DNA from: JANPBY01 sp963851405
GTDB taxonomy: Bacteria; Actinomycetota; Actinomycetes; DATJPE01
DNA: 64,000 nucleotides
Direction of reading: 5' to 3'
Assembly: GCA_963851405.1 (NCBI GenBank)
Contig: CAWKPB010000006.1
Location: 372,001-436,000 of the forward strand
The first letter of the stretch is position 1. Each line of letters starts with the position of its first letter. The notes under the pieces are model-generated. The model searched no databases and was not told the DNA's origin. It was given only the letters and a program-made list of their open reading frames with translations. Positions 1 through 7,491 of the stretch are shown here, piece after piece. The position numbers and the translations under genes were made by a program.

Positions 1-2
1 AC

Positions 3-209
3 CGGACGGTGAGCGTTCGCCGCTTCATTCGCATCACAGGAATTGCCCGCGACCAAGGCAATGGTGTGGAGTGCCGAAAGGTCGACATCAGCCGCGGCAT
101 CCGGATCACTTGCTCCTACCCCGGATGGAAACAACCGCTGGACTGGAAAGTCGTAGTCAAGAACGGAAAGGCCGTCTACTTCCCCGTCCCGGCCCAAGAG
201 CAACGCTGA
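3..209 (+). CDS. Hypothetical protein, 3' end, probably cut by the window edge
   Basis: A reading frame is open from the left edge to a TGA at 207-209. The first possible start inside the window is a GTG at 9, which would give 66 residues, but the frame has no stop upstream of it, so the gene may begin outside the window. The product is basic with two cysteines and a short beta-rich look (GVECRKVD, RITCSYPGW, WKVVVKNGKAVYF). I do not recognise the family. It could also be a chance frame. Confidence 0.3.
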   Translation, partial: RTVSVRRFIRITGIARDQGNGVECRKVDISRGIRITCSYPGWKQPLDWKVVVKNGKAVYFPVPAQEQR

Positions 210-253
210 CCCACCGCGACGCCCCCGACGTGCCGACCGCGTGCCGCTCGCTA

Positions 254-270
254 CCCGCGCCGAAGTGCCG
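254..270 (+). repeat. 17-base dispersed repeat, copy 1
   Basis: The sequence CCCGCGCCGAAGTGCCG at 254-270 recurs exactly at 5712-5728. Both copies are in short intergenic stretches and are followed by similar C/G-rich sequence. With only two copies the meaning is open; it could be a remnant of a small dispersed element. Confidence 0.4.
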
Positions 271-289
271 CTAGCGCTCGCCTTGCGAG

Positions 290-1267
290 GTGATCAACAG
301 GCATTCTGATTCGGTGACTGCGCGGATTCTGCGAGCCCTGGTGGATGCTTCGCCGCTCGCAGCCTGGCCCTTTGCCGTGGCAGTTCGAGCCGCGGATGGA
401 TCGACTGCCGAAGCGTGCGGTGACTGCCTCGTGGAAGACGTGGAGGTAGGCGTCGACACCGTGATGTACGCCGCCTCGATCGCGAAGCAGGTGATCGGCA
501 TACTCGCTGCACAACAGGCGGTGGACGGATCGATCGATACCAATCACTCGGTGTCGCGCTACATCGACGGGTTGCCCCCCTGGGGCAGTCGGGTGCGGCT
601 CCGGCACTTGATCCACCACACGTCGGGCGTCGTCATGGATGAGTCGGCGAACGCCGTCCGGGGAAACGACGAAGTCCTGTCCCGACTCCGCGGCGCTTCG
701 ATGTTGCTGACCGAGCCTGGGTCCAACTTCCGCTACAGCAATGTCGGCTACGTCTGCCTCGCCGAGGTGCTGAGCTGCGCTGGCGGGCAGCCTGTCGAGA
801 GCCTGGCCCGCGATCTGTTCGCCTCACTCCTCATGAACACGGCGAGGCTGGGCGGACCCATGCCCGGCGATCTGCCGGGGCAGCAACCACCCCCAGCGAC
901 TGTTGGCGATGGAGGCCTATGGTTGTCCACGCGGGACCTGCGCCGATGGAACGACGCCATGAACGACCGTGCTCTCGGCGACGCTGCCCACGCGCTCGCC
1001 GAGCAACCGGGCGAACTAGACGACGGCACACCGCTCGACTACGCCTGGGGCATCCGCATCTTCGAGCACCAGGGGCGGAGAACTGTCTCGCACGGTGGCT
1101 CATGGCCGACGTGGTCCGCCAAGGCGATCCGGCAACCAGACGCTGGCGTGTCCGTTGCGATCCTGACCACATGCGAGGACGCACAGATCCTCACAGCCAT
1201 CGCACTCGACCTGGTTGACGCTCTGCCGCGCTCAAGCCCGAACCGACGACCGACCGGGAGCCCGTGA
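290..1267 (+). CDS. Serine beta-lactamase-like / class C penicillin-binding hydrolase
   Basis: 325 residues. Beta-lactamase-fold serine hydrolase of the class C/PBP4*-like family, which acts on peptides, esters or D-amino-acid substrates. All three active-site motifs are visible: S63-x-x-K66 (ASIAKQ), Y149-S-N151 (FRYSNVGY), and H268-G-G270 (VSHGGSW) in the place of the usual KTG/HxG. There is no obvious signal peptide, so a cytoplasmic location is suggested, although the N-terminus is uncertain: the GTG at 290 has no good ribosome binding site and no other start fits before the SxxK motif. It stands alone. Family is clear; substrate is unknown, and resistance to antibiotics should not be assumed. 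Confidence 0.8.
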   Translation: MINRHSDSVTARILRALVDASPLAAWPFAVAVRAADGSTAEACGDCLVEDVEVGVDTVMYAASIAKQVIGILAAQQAVDGSIDTNHSVSRYIDGLPPWGSRVRLRHLIHHTSGVVMDESANAVRGNDEVLSRLRGASMLLTEPGSNFRYSNVGYVCLAEVLSCAGGQPVESLARDLFASLLMNTARLGGPMPGDLPGQQPPPATVGDGGLWLSTRDLRRWNDAMNDRALGDAAHALAEQPGELDDGTPLDYAWGIRIFEHQGRRTVSHGGSWPTWSAKAIRQPDAGVSVAILTTCEDAQILTAIALDLVDALPRSSPNRRPTGSP

Positions 1268-1381
1268 AGGGCCGAGCCGAGGTGCCGTCCTGCGTCGCCT
1301 CAAGAAGCGGCGATCCGGCAGTATGCGCGGCCAGCACGCCCGGCGCGGGTCCGTTAATGCGGATTGTGGCGACGCGGGCCG

Positions 1382-1975
1382 CTAGGAGCCGGTAGGTCCT
1401 GTTTGCGTGTCCGGCCACGCCTCCCGGCCGTACCAGACGTACGCGATCGCGAACATCACTCGCTGGAGCAGGCCGTCGATAGCGCCGTTAGTGGCCATGG
1501 CTACCGGGAGCGCCACGGACGCCAGGACCGCCACGGCGTCCAGCACCCGCCAACGGTGATCGACTGAGTGGAGCCGGAGGGCCACTGCCGCGACCCCGAG
1601 GGCGAAAGCGAACCCCATCACCGTGGCCGCGATGGAGTGCAGCAGGTCCTCGGTCGGGTCGTAGGGTGCCCCGGGTCGCCAGGACCGCAACGAGAAGGCC
1701 GCGACCAAGAACATGCACACCGCGAATGTCACGTGGAACGCGACCGCAGGCTGACGCCATCTTGTCCGCCGTTGGTGGGAGATCCATAGGACCGCCAGAC
1801 CAAACAGCACGAACCCAGCACGGGCCAACCACGCGCCGCTGACACCCTGTGCACCGGATTCGCTCGTGGTGTGTTGGAGCCACGAGTACGACCCGCCGAC
1901 AACCTCCGGGGCTGCCCCGAGCGAGACTGCCGACGCCGCGAGCACCGCCACTCCGGTTGCGCGCCTCGTCACCAC
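1382..1975 (-). CDS. DUF998-like integral membrane protein
   Basis: 197 residues, mostly hydrophobic, with about five to six membrane spans (for example residues 8-22, 50-65, 80-98, 115-133, 144-160). The pattern of a conserved Ser/Tyr-rich first loop (SYSWLQHTTSES) and a DLLHSIAATVMGFAF segment resembles the DUF998 family, whose function is unknown. No operon partner is adjacent; the gene to its right on the same strand is about 200 bases away. Family assignment is from pattern recognition and is moderately sure. Confidence 0.6.
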   Translation of the reverse strand: MVTRRATGVAVLAASAVSLGAAPEVVGGSYSWLQHTTSESGAQGVSGAWLARAGFVLFGLAVLWISHQRRTRWRQPAVAFHVTFAVCMFLVAAFSLRSWRPGAPYDPTEDLLHSIAATVMGFAFALGVAAVALRLHSVDHRWRVLDAVAVLASVALPVAMATNGAIDGLLQRVMFAIAYVWYGREAWPDTQTGPTGS

Positions 1976-2175
1976 ACAGAACGCCTACCGTGCGGGCGGC
2001 CGCGCCGCCTCAGCTTCCGATGGTGATGGTGCCTGTTCATCCCCAGCAAGGTATCCCTCTTGCGTCGATTCGAAGTCCCGCGCACCCATCTGCGGCTATC
2101 GCTGCTCCGTGATCAATACCTGCCTTTCTCGGGCGCTTCTCCGCCACTCAGGCAAGCGCAGCAGTCTCTGGTTCT

Positions 2176-2793
2176 TCAGGTCTGTTGGAAGACGTACGCG
2201 AAGGCGGGCCTGGTGTAGGTGATGCCTTTGCCTTGGCTACGGATCAGTGCCGGGTCCGCGGCCTTGGGGTTCCTTGGTGTGAGGTACCTGTCCAGGTCGG
2301 TGTCATCGAGCCGGTACCGGCCATCACGATGAAGAACGGCGGCAACCAGTTCCAGATCGGGATCCAGTGCGGCCAGGCTCGCGTCTCCGTGGCTGGCGTT
2401 CGCCAACAGCAGGCCCCTCGGCTTCAGATACACGCGGCAGTACTGCCAGACCGGACCGGCATATAGGGAGATGAGCAGGTCGAAGTGTGATTCGGGCACG
2501 GGCAGGGGCTGGGTGTAATCGGCGGCTACGAATTCGATCTCCGGTGCAGCACCCGTGCTCCGGTGGCGTTTCACGTCCGCACGGACGAGATCACGGTCGC
2601 CGAAGTATCTGGCCGCACGCCGGTCGGTATCGACGTAGGTGACCGAAGGGATGGCCATTGACGGCGACAAGTCGAGGTACGACCCCGGGTATAGGGCTCG
2701 ATGGATCGGCCACGCCGCTACCAGTGCAGTGAACAACCCCGATCGGTCTCCGATCGAGTTGCAGTACGAGGCCCACGTCTCGCTTGGTGGCAC
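2176..2793 (-). CDS. Class I SAM-methyltransferase-like protein
   Basis: 205 residues. The middle reads like a degenerate Rossmann methyltransferase: a strand followed by a conserved loop (YLDLSPSMAIPSVTYVDTDRRAARYFGD), a possible acidic residue ending strand 2 (YVDTD), an ADY motif near residue 111 and a strand-4 region (HFDLLISLYAG). The classical GxGxG loop is replaced by LDLSPSMAIP, so SAM binding is not certain. No neighbour indicates a substrate. Start codon chosen as the first in frame. Confidence 0.5.
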   Translation of the reverse strand: MPPSETWASYCNSIGDRSGLFTALVAAWPIHRALYPGSYLDLSPSMAIPSVTYVDTDRRAARYFGDRDLVRADVKRHRSTGAAPEIEFVAADYTQPLPVPESHFDLLISLYAGPVWQYCRVYLKPRGLLLANASHGDASLAALDPDLELVAAVLHRDGRYRLDDTDLDRYLTPRNPKAADPALIRSQGKGITYTRPAFAYVFQQT

Positions 2794-2840
2794 TTAGTCA
2801 TCCCAGCACATGGCTCGCGCAAACCCACCCGTCGGCGGGC

Positions 2841-2877
2841 GTAAGCGCGGTTAGGTAGCGCCGAACAAGATCCGGCA
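2841..2877 (+). repeat. Two-block dispersed repeat, copy 1
   Basis: GTAAGCGCGGTTAGG (2841-2855) and CCGAACAAGATCCGGCA (2861-2877) correspond to GTAAGCGCCGTTAGG (6249-6263) and CCGACCAAGATCCAGCA (6275-6291). That is 14 of 15 and 15 of 17 matching bases with a different spacer length. This copy lies 5' of the alpha/beta hydrolase gene; the other is between two convergent genes. Confidence 0.5.
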
Positions 2878-2941
2878 TCCCGACTCGCGTTCGGAGGCTG
2901 CCTGCAACAATGGTCCTGGTGCTTTCGAGGAGGAGCGGCTG

Positions 2942-3652
2942 ATGTCGACGTACGTCATTGTCCCGGGAGCCTGGGACACCCCCGCGGCGCTGGAGCCGAT
3001 CATCCAGCCGCTGGCGTCGGTCGGCCATGATGCGCTGATCGTCGATCTGCCGTGCGAGAACGTCAATGCGACGCTGGACGACTACGCCGACGTCGTCCGG
3101 GCCGTGCTCCCCGATGACCTGGCTGACGTCGTGCTGATCGGCTACTCGTTCGGAGGGTTCACCGCCTCAAGGGTTGCCGTTGAGCATCCGGACCTGCCCG
3201 TCGTCTTCGTCGCGGGGTGGATCCCGCGCGATGGCACGTCGGTGATGGACCTGTTCGCCGGTGGTGATCCGTTCGAGGCTGGTGAGGAAGCAGGAATCGC
3301 CGCCTTCGGTGGACTGATACTCAGCGCCGGACCTGGGCTGTGCGCACTGAACATCGACAGTTACGTCGAAGCAGCCGAGCCCGCCGAACGTGATGCACTG
3401 CGCACCTACCTGAGCAAGACTCAGCGTCCGCAAGGCATCGCAGTTCTGCGCGAAAAATGGCGCGGCGAACTTCCGGCGTCGCGCCGCTGCACCTACATCC
3501 ACACCCTTGCCGACACGCTGGTACCACCGGACGCGCAGCGGGTCATGGCAGCATCAGTTGGCGCGGAAATCGTTGAAATCGACGCCGATCACGGCCTCTT
3601 CCACGAGCAGCCAGAGCGCCTGACCGAACTGCTGGTCGCCGCCTCCCGCTGA
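2942..3652 (+). CDS. Alpha/beta hydrolase
   Basis: 236 residues, usual size for a small alpha/beta-fold hydrolase. The nucleophile elbow is G67-Y-S69-F-G-G, and a likely catalytic histidine lies in ADHGLFHEQP near the C-terminus (H217 or H221). The N-terminal VIVPGAWDTP gives the oxyanion-loop region. No signal peptide. The ATG at 2942 has a strong ribosome binding site (GGAGGAG) about 8 bases upstream, which fixes the start. Substrate unknown; esterase or signal-degrading activity are both possible. Confidence 0.8.
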   Translation: MSTYVIVPGAWDTPAALEPIIQPLASVGHDALIVDLPCENVNATLDDYADVVRAVLPDDLADVVLIGYSFGGFTASRVAVEHPDLPVVFVAGWIPRDGTSVMDLFAGGDPFEAGEEAGIAAFGGLILSAGPGLCALNIDSYVEAAEPAERDALRTYLSKTQRPQGIAVLREKWRGELPASRRCTYIHTLADTLVPPDAQRVMAASVGAEIVEIDADHGLFHEQPERLTELLVAASR

Positions 3653-3707
3653 GGCTTCACACATGCGGGGCAACCAAAGAGCCCCCAAAGCGGATTGCCG
3701 ATAGGGC

Positions 3708-3726
3708 TCGCCATTCGGGGTGGCGA
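3708..3726. terminator. Weak hairpin between convergent genes
   Basis: TCGCCA (3708-3713) and TGGCGA (3721-3726) form a 6-base-pair stem with a 7-base loop, between the convergent hydrolase and monooxygenase-like genes. No T-run follows. It may serve as a weak bidirectional terminator. Confidence 0.3.
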
Positions 3727-3760
3727 ACAGACCTAGTGGGTGGTTGCCGCATGAATCGGC

Positions 3761-4066
3761 TCAGATGGGGAGGCGATCGTCGCCGTAGGTCGCAGTCACC
3801 TGGCTGATGACGATCCGGTAGCCGTCGTACCAGCGCTGCACTTGGCCTTTGGCCTCGCGGTGTTGTGGGAAGCGAGCCAGTTGTGCGACTGACTTCTGGT
3901 CTTCGAAGTAGTACATGGCGTTGATAACCCCGCCTTCGGGTGCGTGCCAGTTCTCAACCCGAACGAAGCCCGGGAGGCTACGGGCGAAGGTGTCGATCTG
4001 TTCGTCGAGACGATGGAAGTCGTCGTCGTAGGTGCCGGGCTTGAAGATGAACTGGGCACAGATCAT
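3761..4066 (-). CDS. Small dimeric alpha-beta barrel (antibiotic biosynthesis monooxygenase-like) protein
   Basis: 101 residues. The sequence has the beta-alpha-beta layout of small ferredoxin-like dimeric barrel proteins: an N-terminal strand (ICAQFIFKPG), a helix (DDFHRLDEQIDTFARSL), then GFVRVENW, INAMYYFEDQKSVAQLARFPQHREAKG. This matches the ABM/heme-degrading monooxygenase superfamily, which contains many enzymes of unknown substrate. The frame stays open to 4216, but the ATG at 4066 has AGGAG about 8 bases upstream and the conserved fold begins there, so I take it as the start. Standalone gene. Confidence 0.65.
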   Translation of the reverse strand: MICAQFIFKPGTYDDDFHRLDEQIDTFARSLPGFVRVENWHAPEGGVINAMYYFEDQKSVAQLARFPQHREAKGQVQRWYDGYRIVISQVTATYGDDRLPI

Positions 4067-4470
4067 GAGGGGCTCCTGGAGGTCGGTGGCGCAGACTACT
4101 CGCCGATGGGGCCGAGAAGGCATGAGACGGCTGCGGCTTCGGGGGTGCCCGCGGTGAGGCGTCGAGTTCAACAGGACGTGCCCTGTCGCGCGGCCAGATA
4201 CTTGAGGTACGTGCATCGCCTCGTCACGTAGCGGACTCCCGAGCTCGTGACGGAGCGTCGGCCCGCCGGCGAACCGCTCTCACGAACGTGGCGCCGCCCT
4301 CTGATCTTGACACCATGGCGTCATCCTCCCTGCGTCGGTCGATGAGACGGTCTGTCGCTGTGCAAGAGTGGCCCAGCGGCGAGATCGCCGCGTGATCCTA
4401 GACAGAGTGCCGGTCGTCGTCAGACCCTCGGAAGAGGTTTGAGTTCGAGCAACCGGAAGGGTCGTGACCT

Positions 4471-5620
4471 GTGACGGTGACCTCGCTGGTTCCGCGGGAG
4501 ACATTTGCAGCGTTGCGGGGATCCGTCTACCTGAATCAGGCATCACTGGGCCTTGTTCCCCAGGTCTCGACCGAGGCGATGGTGCGTTTCGCTGTCGACG
4601 TCGCACAACACGGCAACGTCGCTTCTGTCGGACGCGCAGGAGGCCGCGTCCTCGACGAGCTGCGAGCTGCAGCCGCCGCCGTTCTGGACGCCCCGGCGGG
4701 CTCGGTGGCGGTCGTGGGCGGCGCCAGCGAGGCACTCGGGCAGCTGGCCGCGATCCTGGCGTCCCGCGGCCCGGCTCGGTCGTCCTGATCCGTACGGACT
4801 TCCCGAGCGTCACCTACCCCTGGCTCGGCGCGCAGCAACGCCTGGGCACCACGCATCCGGTGGGTCGATGACCAACCATCGGACGGACCTCACCACGGGC
4901 GTGCTCGAAGCGATCCAGACGGACACATCGACGGTCTGCATCAGTGCCGTCCAGTACGCAACAGGCTCGGCCGTCGATGTCCACGAGATTGTCCGCCGGG
5001 CGCACCCGTCGGCGCAAAGGTGATCGTTGACGTCACGCAGCTGGCGGGAGCCGCACCAGTGAGCATGCGCGACTGGGGCGCAGACGCCGTGGTGTGCAGC
5101 GGCTACAAGTGGCTGTCCGGGCACGGCGGAGTGGCCCTGCTGGCCGTGGACGAGGAGCTGTCCCAAGAGACGCCGCATCTCGTCGGCTGGAAGGGAACGG
5201 CTGACCCCTTCGACTTCCGTGCCGACCAGCTGTCACTGGCCCCCGATGCCCGACGATTCGAGCTTTCGACGATGGCCTACGGTTCGGCGATCAGCCTCTC
5301 AACGTCCCTCGCCGTGTTGGCGGGACTCGGCATGCCGGCGATCGCCGACCACGCCGACGGCGCTGGCATCCGAGCTGGTCTCCCGCGTCGCGCCGCTGGG
5401 CTGGGCGCCCTTCCGTTCGCTGGAATCCAGCGCCTCCAGCCACCACATCATCTCCCTCCGGCACGCCACGCGCCGTGCCGAAGCGGTGCAGCGACTCCTC
5501 GCCGAGGCCGGCGTCGTGGTCAGTCCTCGCGGTGGCGGCCTTCGCGTCTCCCTGCACCACTACAACGACAGCAACGACATCACCGCGTTCGTCAACGCCC
5601 TCACTTTGCTCAGTGATTGA
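4471..5620 (+). pseudogene. Class V aminotransferase (cysteine-desulfurase-like fold), broken by several frameshifts
   Basis: Pieces of one PLP-dependent class V aminotransferase are spread over the three frames: N-terminal part from GTG 4471 (VYLNQASLGLVPQ) to about 4780; VVLIRTDFPSVTYPWL near 4786-4830; a short RWVDDQP piece near 4860; HRTDLTTGVLEAIQ to SAVQYATGSAVDV to about 5010; KVIVDVTQLAGAAPV and the PLP-lysine motif CSGYKWLSGHGG to about 5360; then ELVSRVAPLGWAPF to the stop at 5618-5620. At least four, probably five or six, single-base indels are needed. One fits loss of a G in a CCCGG run near 4773. The family fold is clear and the active-site lysine is still encoded, but no full protein can be made. 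Real decay and sequencing error are both possible. Confidence 0.8.
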
Positions 5621-5711
5621 CGGCTCGCACGTATCTCATCTGGGGCACAAGGCGACATCCCAGAGGCAGACATGCGCCGTTGATGGCGGAGGACCGGAAC
5701 GCGCCCCATCG

Positions 5712-5728
5712 CCCGCGCCGAAGTGCCG
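5712..5728 (+). repeat. 17-base dispersed repeat, copy 2
   Basis: Exact second copy of the 254-270 sequence, in the gap between the broken aminotransferase and the RidA gene. Confidence 0.4.
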
Positions 5729-5789
5729 TACGCCCTCGCTCAGAGAATCCGCTTCGACCATGCCCGCTCGCATCGAAGCCATACTCAAT

Positions 5790-5810
5790 CGCGACCGGAA
5801 CCAGGTCGCG
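5790..5810 (+). promoter_or_regulatory. Hairpin upstream of RidA gene
   Basis: CGCGACC (5790-5796) pairs with GGTCGCG (5804-5810) around a 7-base loop, 26 bases before the RidA start codon. It could be an operator, a 5' leader hairpin, or the terminator of the broken gene upstream. Confidence 0.35.
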
Positions 5811-5836
5811 CTTCTATGCGATAGGGGATTCACCAC

Positions 5837-6216
5837 ATGGTCCGTGACATCGTGTCCACGCCCAAGGCAGCGGCGCCACCGCCGACGTACAGCCAAGCGG
5901 TCAAGGCCGCGGGACTGGTCTTCGTCTCGGGGACGGCCCCCGCCGACCCGGCCACAGGTGCCCTGATGGGTGAGACCATTCAGGAGCAGACACGGCAGTG
6001 TCTGATGAACGTCAGAGCCATTCTTGAATCGGCCGGCAGTTCGCTGGACAAGATCGTCAGCGCCACTGTGGTGCTCGCCGATGAAGACGACTTTGCTGGC
6101 ATGAATGAGGAGTGGCTCCGGTGGTTCCCCTCGGATCCGCCGGCGCGTCAGGGCGCGAAGTTGCCCGTCCGAGTCCCGGTCTAAAGGTGTCCATCGCGGC
6201 GATCGCTGAGGTTTGA
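5837..6216 (+). pseudogene. ridA: RidA/YjgF-family enamine deaminase, frameshifted near the 3' end
   Basis: RidA proteins hydrolyse reactive 2-aminoacrylate-type enamines released by PLP enzymes. The first 110 residues are typical: YSQAVKAAGLVFVSGTAP, IQEQTRQCLMNVRAILESAGSSLDKIV, and PPARQGAKLPVRVP with the conserved arginine. The in-frame stop comes at 6182-6184, giving 115 residues. Adding one G in the CCCGG run near 6176-6179 restores the usual ending LKVSIAAIAEV with a stop at 6214-6216, including the conserved glutamate near the C-terminus. So one base is missing relative to the family. ATG 5837 has AGGGGAT about 10 bases upstream. Its neighbour is a broken PLP aminotransferase, a natural functional partner. 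Confidence 0.75.
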
Positions 6217-6248
6217 ACACACACCGCCTGCCGACGAGGGGGCACGCC

Positions 6249-6291
6249 GTAAGCGCCGTTAGGGATCAGCAAGCCCGACCAAGATCCAGCA
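6249..6291 (+). repeat. Two-block dispersed repeat, copy 2
   Basis: Matches 2841-2877 in two blocks (6249-6263 and 6275-6291), with 29 of 32 aligned bases identical and a spacer 6 bases longer. It lies in the gap between convergent ridA and terC. Confidence 0.5.
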
Positions 6292-6352
6292 GTACCGCCC
6301 GCTCGACGTCTGTGTGGCGCACGGCGACCTGGCGGTCCGGTCGGCCGCGGCT

Positions 6353-6424
6353 GAAGTGTCCGAAAGGAAAGGCCCCCGAGGCCGCGGAGCATCGCCGATT
6401 CGGACACTTCTGCTCGAGCAGAAG
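6353..6424. terminator. Nested inverted repeats between convergent ridA and terC
   Basis: GAAGTGTCCGAA (6353-6364) is the exact reverse complement of TTCGGACACTTC (6399-6410), with a 34-base loop. Overlapping its right arm is an 18-base perfect palindrome, CTTCTGCTCGAGCAGAAG (6407-6424). Located between convergent genes, the simplest role is bidirectional termination, but the size and nesting are unusual and a protein-binding site is also possible. Confidence 0.5.
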
Positions 6425-6443
6425 CGCCGAACATCGGCCGCGG

Positions 6444-7424
6444 TTAGCTGGTTGCCTGGTTCCGCCCAGTCCGCAGAAGGCTCGCCATCGTGGTGATCAC
6501 GAGCACACCAACGATCACCCCGAGCGACACGCTGATCGGGATGACCGGGGCCCAGGACACGGGCATTCCGCCGTTGATGAACGGCACGGAATTGGAGTGC
6601 AACGCCTCGAGGATCAGTTTGACGCCGATGAATCCCAAAATGACGGCCAAGCCCACAGACAGATAGACCAATCGGTTCAGAAGGCCGCCGAGCAGGAAGT
6701 ACAGATGCATCAGCCCCATGAGCGCGAACGCGTTGGCAGCGAAGACGAGGTAGGGCTCTTTCGTCAGCCCGAAGATCGCAGGGATGGAATCGAGAGCGAA
6801 AAGGATGTCGGTGGTCCCGATGGCGACCATGACTATGAGCATGGGCGTGAACATGCGAACGCCGTCGATGGTCGTCCGCAGATGGGCACCGTCGTAGTCC
6901 GGTGAGGTCGTGAATAGGCGTCGAGACAGCCGAAGCAGCGCGTTCTCCCGGAAGTCCTCCTCGTCGTCCTCCCCGTGTCGGAGCAGCTTCCACGCCGTGT
7001 AGATGAGGAAGGCCCCGAAGAAGTAGAAGACCCACGAATACCGCGCGATGGCGGCGGCACCCACCGCGATAAAGATTCCCCGAAAGACGAGCGCCAGCAG
7101 AATGCCCACCACGAGCACGGTCTGTTGCGCCCGCGCGGGTACCCGGAAGCGGGACATGATCAGAACAAAGACGAACAGGTTGTCGAGGCTGAGCGAGTAT
7201 TCGGTCAGCCAGCCTGCATAGAACTGACCCGCATAGGTCTGTCCGTAGGTCGACCAAAGCACGAGGCCGAAGCCGAGCGCGAGTGCCACGAAGAAGGCGA
7301 CCCACAACGACGACTCGCGCATCGTGGGGACGTGCGGGCGACGGGTCGACACCAGCAGGTCGATGCCGATGATCAAGAAAGCGCCAGCGATGGTGGCCAC
7401 CCAAACGACCACGCTCACGTCCAC
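6444..7424 (-). CDS. TerC-family integral membrane protein (Alx/MeeY-like)
   Basis: 326 residues with about nine membrane spans, the usual size for TerC proteins. TerC/Alx proteins are linked to tellurium resistance, alkaline response and manganese export, the last possibly to supply exported enzymes. The family hallmarks are the two acidic membrane motifs EYSLSLDNLFVF and DILFALDSIPA, plus an acidic loop (GEDDEEDF). The GTG start at 7424 is 67 bases from uvrB; that gap is too short for a yybP-ykoY manganese riboswitch and I see none. Confidence 0.9.
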   Translation of the reverse strand: MDVSVVVWVATIAGAFLIIGIDLLVSTRRPHVPTMRESSLWVAFFVALALGFGLVLWSTYGQTYAGQFYAGWLTEYSLSLDNLFVFVLIMSRFRVPARAQQTVLVVGILLALVFRGIFIAVGAAAIARYSWVFYFFGAFLIYTAWKLLRHGEDDEEDFRENALLRLSRRLFTTSPDYDGAHLRTTIDGVRMFTPMLIVMVAIGTTDILFALDSIPAIFGLTKEPYLVFAANAFALMGLMHLYFLLGGLLNRLVYLSVGLAVILGFIGVKLILEALHSNSVPFINGGMPVSWAPVIPISVSLGVIVGVLVITTMASLLRTGRNQATS

Positions 7425-7491
7425 GAAGAATCCGGTCCTTCCACGGCTGATCTGGGGCCAAGGCGGCCGGCGTGATCACCCTAGCCGCACG

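Noticed and set aside
6259..7479. Open frame of 406 codons over terC in another frame
   Set aside because: Arg/His-rich translation without membrane pattern, whereas the 6444-7424 frame gives a textbook TerC protein.
7425..7491. Manganese (yybP-ykoY) riboswitch before terC
   Set aside because: The gap to uvrB is only 67 bases and lacks the conserved internal loops.
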